Origin: JBQLZQ01 sp052168355
GTDB taxonomy: Bacteria > Pseudomonadota > Alphaproteobacteria > DSM-16000 > Inquilinaceae
DNA: 64,000 nucleotides
Direction: 5' to 3'
Assembly: GCA_052168355.1 (NCBI GenBank)
Contig: JBQLZQ010000056.1
Coordinates: 1 to 64,000 of the forward strand
This document shows positions 60,084 to 64,000 of the stretch, piece by piece (the stretch's first letter is position 1; each line of letters opens with the position of its first letter). The notes below the pieces were generated by a model, which saw only the letters and a program-made list of their open reading frames with translations, did no database searches and was not told where the DNA came from. The position numbers and the translations under genes were made by a program.

Positions 60084-60989
60084 TTATGCGGCAAGAATGC
60101 GGTCCAGCCCTTCGAGCAGTTCGGTCAGCGCCGGGCCGTTCAGGGACCGCAACGGGGCGCGCGGAGCGCCTCCGCCCGGCAGGCCCAGATGATCCATCGC
60201 CGCCTTGGTCGCCGGATAGAGGGTGCGGCCACCCCCGACGAAAAGATCGGTGAGCGCCTGACCCTTGGCCTGCAGCGCCCAGGCCTCGTCCATGCGCCCG
60301 GCGACGGTCGCGTGCCACAGATCGAGGCCCCCCGGCGCCCATACGTTCGGGAAACAGTCGATCAGACCGTCGGCCCCGGCCAGCACCGCCGGTACGCCAA
60401 AGACCGAGGATGGTCCGCAGAACACGCGGATCCGGTCCTTCACCGCGGCCAGGGTCTTGCTGAAGTTGGTCCAGTCGCCCGAACTCTCCTTGATCGCGAC
60501 CACCTTGTCGAGATCGGCAAGCTCGTCGGCGATCTCCGGGGTGATCGCGTTCCCGGCGTTGCCGGGGATGTTGTAAAGGACGATGGGCAGCGCCGATCCG
60601 GCGTTCACGTCCTTGAAATGCGCGACGATCTCCGCCCTGGTCAGATGCGCGAAGTAGGGCGGCATCACCAGGATGGCGTCGGCGCCGACCGCCGCCGCCG
60701 CCGTCGAAAGGGCCACCACGTCATGGGCCACGATGGCACCGCCGCCGATGATAGCCGGCCCCCGCCCCGCCACGGCCTTTACCGTCGTGGCGCACAGCGC
60801 GATCCGCTCCTCCATGGTCAGCGCCCAGAACTCGCCCGTGCACCCCACGGCGACGATGCCGGTCGCGCCATTGTCGAACTGACGGTCGACATTGGCCGCG
60901 AACGCCTTCTCGTCGATCGACGAGTCCGTCCGAAAAGGCGTCGTGATCGCGGGCATCGGCCCGGTCCACCCTATCGAATTCCGATCCAC
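60084..60989 (-). CDS. DHDPS/NAL-family aldolase or dehydratase
   Basis: A 301-residue class I aldolase. The Schiff-base lysine is Lys167 (VAIKESSGDW), Tyr139 (VLYNIPG) is the proton relay, and GCTGEFWALTMEER corresponds to the phosphate-loop region. Unlike the copy in the hydantoin operon, its catalytic motifs are canonical. In a sugar-importer operon it probably splits a 2-keto-3-deoxy sugar acid, or dehydrates or hydrolyses a related intermediate, rather than making dihydrodipicolinate. It lies 6 bases after the ATPase. Confidence 0.9.
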   Translation of the reverse strand: MDRNSIGWTGPMPAITTPFRTDSSIDEKAFAANVDRQFDNGATGIVAVGCTGEFWALTMEERIALCATTVKAVAGRGPAIIGGGAIVAHDVVALSTAAAAVGADAILVMPPYFAHLTRAEIVAHFKDVNAGSALPIVLYNIPGNAGNAITPEIADELADLDKVVAIKESSGDWTNFSKTLAAVKDRIRVFCGPSSVFGVPAVLAGADGLIDCFPNVWAPGGLDLWHATVAGRMDEAWALQAKGQALTDLFVGGGRTLYPATKAAMDHLGLPGGGAPRAPLRSLNGPALTELLEGLDRILAA

Positions 60990-60995
60990 GCTCCC

Positions 60996-62117
60996 CTATC
61001 CCTTTCCTTGGCGTCCCGCTGTCATGGTTTTGGCCGGCGGTTCGGCCGCCCGATCGCGGTTGAGCCGGCGACCGTCTTCGCCACCCGCGAAAAGATGAAT
61101 TCCGTCGGCGTCGAACCCGACCGCCACGGTTTCGCCCAAGACAGGACGTCGCGACGCCTCGGTCCGGGTCGTGATCTTGACGCCGCCCTCCAGTTCCAGA
61201 ATGACGATGTTCTCGTGCCCGGTCGGCTCCACCACCCGGACCGCCGCCTTGTGGTCGCCCCTTCCAAGGGTGATGTGCTCGGGCCTCAGGCCAAGCGTCG
61301 CGGGCCCTGACGCCAGGTCGAACCGGTCGGGATCCAGCGGCACCCTCACGCCGGGGGCCTCGAACATGGCCGCCGCCGAGACCTCACCATCGATCAGGTT
61401 CATCGAGGGCGTCCCGATGAAACCGGCGACGAAACGGTTGGCCGGGCGGTTGTAGACATCGTCCGGGCTGGCGAATTGCTGGAGGCGCCCGCCATTCATG
61501 ATGGCGATCCGGTCCGACATCGTCATCGCCTCAAGCTGATCATGAGTGACGTAGACCAGGGTGCGGCCCAGCCGCCGGTGCAGTTCCACCAGTTCGGCGC
61601 GCATGTACGCGCGAAGCTTGGCATCGAGGTTGGACAACGGCTCGTCCAGAAGGAAGACATCCGGATCGCGCACCAGCGCCCGCCCCAGCGCGACACGCTG
61701 CTGCTGGCCGCCGGAGAGCTGTTTTGGCTTGCGATGCAGAAGGTCGGTCAGTTGCAGCAGCTCGGCCGCCCGCCGCACCGCCACCTCCCGCTCCGCCTTC
61801 GGCACCCGCCGCTTCTTCAGCGGGTAGGCGATGTTTTGGCCGACCGTCATATGCGGATACAGCGCGTAGGACTGGAACACCATGGCGATGTTGCGTTGGC
61901 CCGGAGCGACGTCGTTCACCACCCGCTCCCCGATCCGGATCTCGCCACTGGTCGGAAAGTCCAAACCGGCAAGCATCCGCAGCGTCGTGGTCTTGCCGCA
62001 CCCCGACGGCCCCAGCAGCGACACGAACTCCCCCGCCCGGATCGTCAGGTCGAGGCCGTGGACCGCCACGAAGGGGCCGAAGGTCTTGCGGACGGCCGTC
62101 AGAACGACATCGGACAT
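60996..62117 (-). CDS. Carbohydrate ABC transporter ATP-binding protein (UgpC/MsmK-like)
   Basis: A 373-residue ATPase of the CUT1 group. Walker A GPSGCGKT is at 36-43, signature LSGGQQQRVALGRAL, Walker B FLLDEPLSNLDAKLR, switch His in YVTHDQLEAMT. The C-terminal half (about 240-370) is the regulatory TOBE/OB region found in UgpC/MalK. It starts 7 bases after the MalG-like permease. Such ATPases often serve several sugar importers. Confidence 0.94.
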   Translation of the reverse strand: MSDVVLTAVRKTFGPFVAVHGLDLTIRAGEFVSLLGPSGCGKTTTLRMLAGLDFPTSGEIRIGERVVNDVAPGQRNIAMVFQSYALYPHMTVGQNIAYPLKKRRVPKAEREVAVRRAAELLQLTDLLHRKPKQLSGGQQQRVALGRALVRDPDVFLLDEPLSNLDAKLRAYMRAELVELHRRLGRTLVYVTHDQLEAMTMSDRIAIMNGGRLQQFASPDDVYNRPANRFVAGFIGTPSMNLIDGEVSAAAMFEAPGVRVPLDPDRFDLASGPATLGLRPEHITLGRGDHKAAVRVVEPTGHENIVILELEGGVKITTRTEASRRPVLGETVAVGFDADGIHLFAGGEDGRRLNRDRAAEPPAKTMTAGRQGKG

Positions 62118-62124
62118 GAGCAGA

Positions 62125-62955
62125 CTATCCCTTCACGCCGCCGGCGCCAAAGCCGCGGGTCAGATAGCTTTGCAGGAATGCGAAGACGACGATCAGGGGC
62201 AGGCTCATCATCACCGACGCCGCCATCAGCAAAGACCACTCGATGTTGAAGGCGGAGATCAGCATGCTCATCACGCCTGTGGTGAGCGGCCGGGCCGCGT
62301 CGGAATTCACCAGCACCAGGGCGTACAGGTACTCGTTCCACGACAGGATGAACGTGAACAGGGCGGTGGAGATGATGCCGGGCAGCAGCTGCGGCAGGAT
62401 CACGTCCCAAAAGGCGCCGAGCCGCGTGGCGCCGTCGACCAGGGCCGCGGACTCGAGATCCTCCGGGATCCCCGCCATAAAGGACCGCAGCAGCCAGAGG
62501 GCATAGGGCAGCGCGAACGTGGTGTAGGCGATCACCAGGCTGAACAGGGTGTTGGACAGCCCCAGTTTCACCATGAAAAGGTAAAGCGGGATGATCAGCA
62601 CCACTGACGGCAGCAGGTAGGTGAACAGCACCAGGAAGGCGAGGCTCTCCCGCCCGCGATAGGCGAAACGGACCAGGCTGTAGGCGCCCAACGTCGCGAT
62701 CGCCACGACGACAAAGGTGGTCGCGCTGGCCAGCAGCACGGAGTTCCTGAAATAGGTGAGAAACGGCGTTTCCGTCAGAAGGCGGATATAGTGCTCGAAT
62801 GTCGGGCTCTCCGGCAGCAGCGTCGGCGGTCGGCGAAACAATTCGTACCCCGGCTTCAGAGAGGTCACGACCATCCAAACGAGCGGGAAGGCCACGGCCA
62901 CGATCAGGCCCCAGGTGAACAGGTTGAACAGAACGGTGCGGACGGCGCGCATCAT
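62125..62955 (-). CDS. Carbohydrate ABC transporter permease, MalG-like
   Basis: A 276-residue CUT1 inner-membrane permease. The first of two adjacent ATG codons at 62955 overlaps the stop of the upstream permease (ATGA), so it is coupled. Six helices are predicted, with the EAA loop DLESAALVDGATRLGAFWDVILPQLLPG. The longer frame to 63537 is only a read-through of the neighbouring gene's other frame and is rejected. Confidence 0.93.
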   Translation of the reverse strand: MMRAVRTVLFNLFTWGLIVAVAFPLVWMVVTSLKPGYELFRRPPTLLPESPTFEHYIRLLTETPFLTYFRNSVLLASATTFVVVAIATLGAYSLVRFAYRGRESLAFLVLFTYLLPSVVLIIPLYLFMVKLGLSNTLFSLVIAYTTFALPYALWLLRSFMAGIPEDLESAALVDGATRLGAFWDVILPQLLPGIISTALFTFILSWNEYLYALVLVNSDAARPLTTGVMSMLISAFNIEWSLLMAASVMMSLPLIVVFAFLQSYLTRGFGAGGVKG

Positions 62956-63848
62956 CCGTCCTTTCGCCCGGTTCGTCTTATGTAGGCGATCATGAAAACC
63001 AGCATGATGGCCATCATCACCACGGCGTAGGCGGACGCCATGCCCATTTGGTTGAGGGCGAAGGCTTCTTTGTAGACCAGCAGCGGCAGGGTCTGGGTCG
63101 AGATGACGGGTCCGCCGCCGGTCAAAAGATAGATCAGATCGAACTCCTTGAAGTCCCAGATCGCGCGCAACATGACGATAACGACCAGCACATCGCGAAG
63201 CTGCGGCAAGGTGATGTCGATAAACCGGCTTATCGGCCCGGCACCGTCGATCCGTGCCGCCTCGTAGAGTTGTTCGGGGATGGTCTGAAGCCGCGCCAGC
63301 GTGGCGATGACCACGAACGGGAAATACTTCCACGCGCCGACGAAGATGACCGACAGCATGGCGTTGGGCATGGTGCCAAGCCAGTCCACCGGCATGTCCG
63401 ACAGCCCCGCCGCGACGATCAGATGGTTGAGAATGCCGTAGAGGTCGTTGAACAGCCAACGCCACACAAGAACCGCCACCACGGTCGAGACGAAGTAGGG
63501 AAACAGAACCAGGCTGCGGGCCAGCGACCGGAACCACAAATTCTGGTGCAGCAACAACGCCATGCCGACGCCGAACACGATCTGCAGAAACAGCGTCCCC
63601 GCCGTCCAGATCAGATTGTTCCGAAGCGACGACCAGAACTCACCCGTTGCCAGCAGGACGGCATAGTTGTCGAAACCGACCCAGGACCCCTGCAATGTCG
63701 GCGTGTAGATCGAAAAGAGGCTGAGATAGATCGCGGAGATCAGCGGATAGACGATGACCGCGCAGAAGACGAGAACGGTCGGCGCGATAAGCATCGCGCC
63801 GAGCAGGGCATAGTGCCTTTCCAGCGGTGTTTTCTGCGACTCGGCCAT
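62952..63848 (-). CDS. Carbohydrate ABC transporter permease, MalF/UgpA-like
   Basis: A 298-residue CUT1 permease with an N-terminal helix (LGAMLIAPTVLVFCAVIVYPL) and the EAA loop EQLYEAARIDGAGPISRFIDITLPQL. Its size matches UgpA-type rather than the longer MalF. It starts 82 bases after the binding-protein stop. It forms the importer with the MalG-like subunit, the ATPase and the receptor at the window edge. Confidence 0.93.
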   Translation of the reverse strand: MAESQKTPLERHYALLGAMLIAPTVLVFCAVIVYPLISAIYLSLFSIYTPTLQGSWVGFDNYAVLLATGEFWSSLRNNLIWTAGTLFLQIVFGVGMALLLHQNLWFRSLARSLVLFPYFVSTVVAVLVWRWLFNDLYGILNHLIVAAGLSDMPVDWLGTMPNAMLSVIFVGAWKYFPFVVIATLARLQTIPEQLYEAARIDGAGPISRFIDITLPQLRDVLVVIVMLRAIWDFKEFDLIYLLTGGGPVISTQTLPLLVYKEAFALNQMGMASAYAVVMMAIMLVFMIAYIRRTGRKDG

Positions 63849-63930
63849 CTGCGCGGCGCCTTGCGATCCCGTTCCGGATCTTCGGGCACATGCGCGCCCG
63901 AAGATCGCTTGAAGGGTTCAACAGCGCAAA

Positions 63931-64000
63931 TCAACCCTTCATGATGTCGTCGATGGCCTTGGCCGTCTCACCGATGACGGCGTCGGCGTTCTCATCGTTC
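63931..64000 (-). CDS. C-terminal end of the importer's substrate-binding protein (cut by window edge)
   Basis: The last 22 codons before TGA at 63931-63933 read NDENADAVIGETAKAIDDIMKG on the minus strand, a helical C-terminus typical of extracellular sugar-binding proteins of the UgpB/MalE type. The position before the MalF-MalG-UgpC genes supports this. The rest lies beyond 64000, so the ligand cannot be assigned. Confidence 0.75.
   Translation of the reverse strand, partial: NDENADAVIGETAKAIDDIMKG

Overview
The window is GC-rich, tightly packed bacterial DNA. It has many TRAP and ABC solute-uptake systems, a CIO-type cytochrome bd oxidase, LysR/MarR regulators, a type I secretion operon with a giant RTX substrate, and very little non-coding DNA. 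Gene content, codon bias and small-molecule catabolic style suggest a metabolically versatile, probably aerobic, free-living alphaproteobacterium (Rhodospirillales- or Rhizobiales-like). That placement is inference: no rRNA, tRNA or other taxonomic marker was seen. I also saw no CRISPR array, IS element or phage module.

Region 1 (1-8500): an orphan family-5 peptide/nickel-type binding protein, then a leftward TRAP transporter (dctP-dctQ-dctM) divergent from a rightward MarR regulator and a 1073-residue enzyme. That enzyme fuses a B12/two-[4Fe-4S] reductive dehalogenase to an FMN/NAD(P)H/[2Fe-2S] reductase. It looks like a self-contained, cytosolic, catabolic reductive dehalogenase with its own uptake system and a palindromic operator candidate between the divergent units. 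The dctP gene carries an in-frame TAG with the rest of the reading frame intact behind it.

Region 2 (8500-18100): mixed metabolic genes (AhpD-like protein, double cupin, VOC protein, tartrate-type dehydrogenase, squalene/phytoene synthase-like protein), cydAB of the cyanide-insensitive type, a C-terminal remnant of a sugar ABC permease, and a DUF2207/LemA pair.

Region 3 (18100-27450): a compact eight-gene leftward operon with an NMT1-type ABC importer, a cytosine-deaminase-like amidohydrolase, a GlcD-like flavoprotein, two tandem flavodoxin-fold quinone reductases and an Ldh_2-type dehydrogenase. Upstream lie a creatininase-family gene and a divergent RidA gene. It looks like a degradation route for a nitrogen heterocycle.

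Region 4 (27450-36350): a rightward ten-gene operon with an amino-acid-type ABC importer, a D-N-carbamoylase fused to a flavin-reductase domain, a DHDPS-like aldolase, a dihydropyrimidinase/hydantoinase, a hydantoin racemase and a LysR regulator. This is a hydantoin-to-amino-acid pathway with two unexpected additions.

Region 5 (36500-38700): an enoyl-CoA hydratase-family gene and a convergent imidazolonepropionase-like amidohydrolase.

Region 6 (38790-57150): a type I secretion operon encoding a 4812-residue RTX protein, its ABC exporter and its HlyD adaptor. The giant protein is a mosaic of a sugar-dehydrogenase-like propeller, malectin-like, Calx-beta, cadherin/Ig-like, CBM-like and jelly-roll blocks. 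It is preceded by an AT-rich non-coding region.

Region 7 (57150-64000): a leftward operon with a CUT1-type carbohydrate ABC importer (binding protein cut by the window edge), a DHDPS-family aldolase, two SDRs and a class III aminotransferase, suggesting uptake and breakdown of a sugar acid, polyol or amino sugar.
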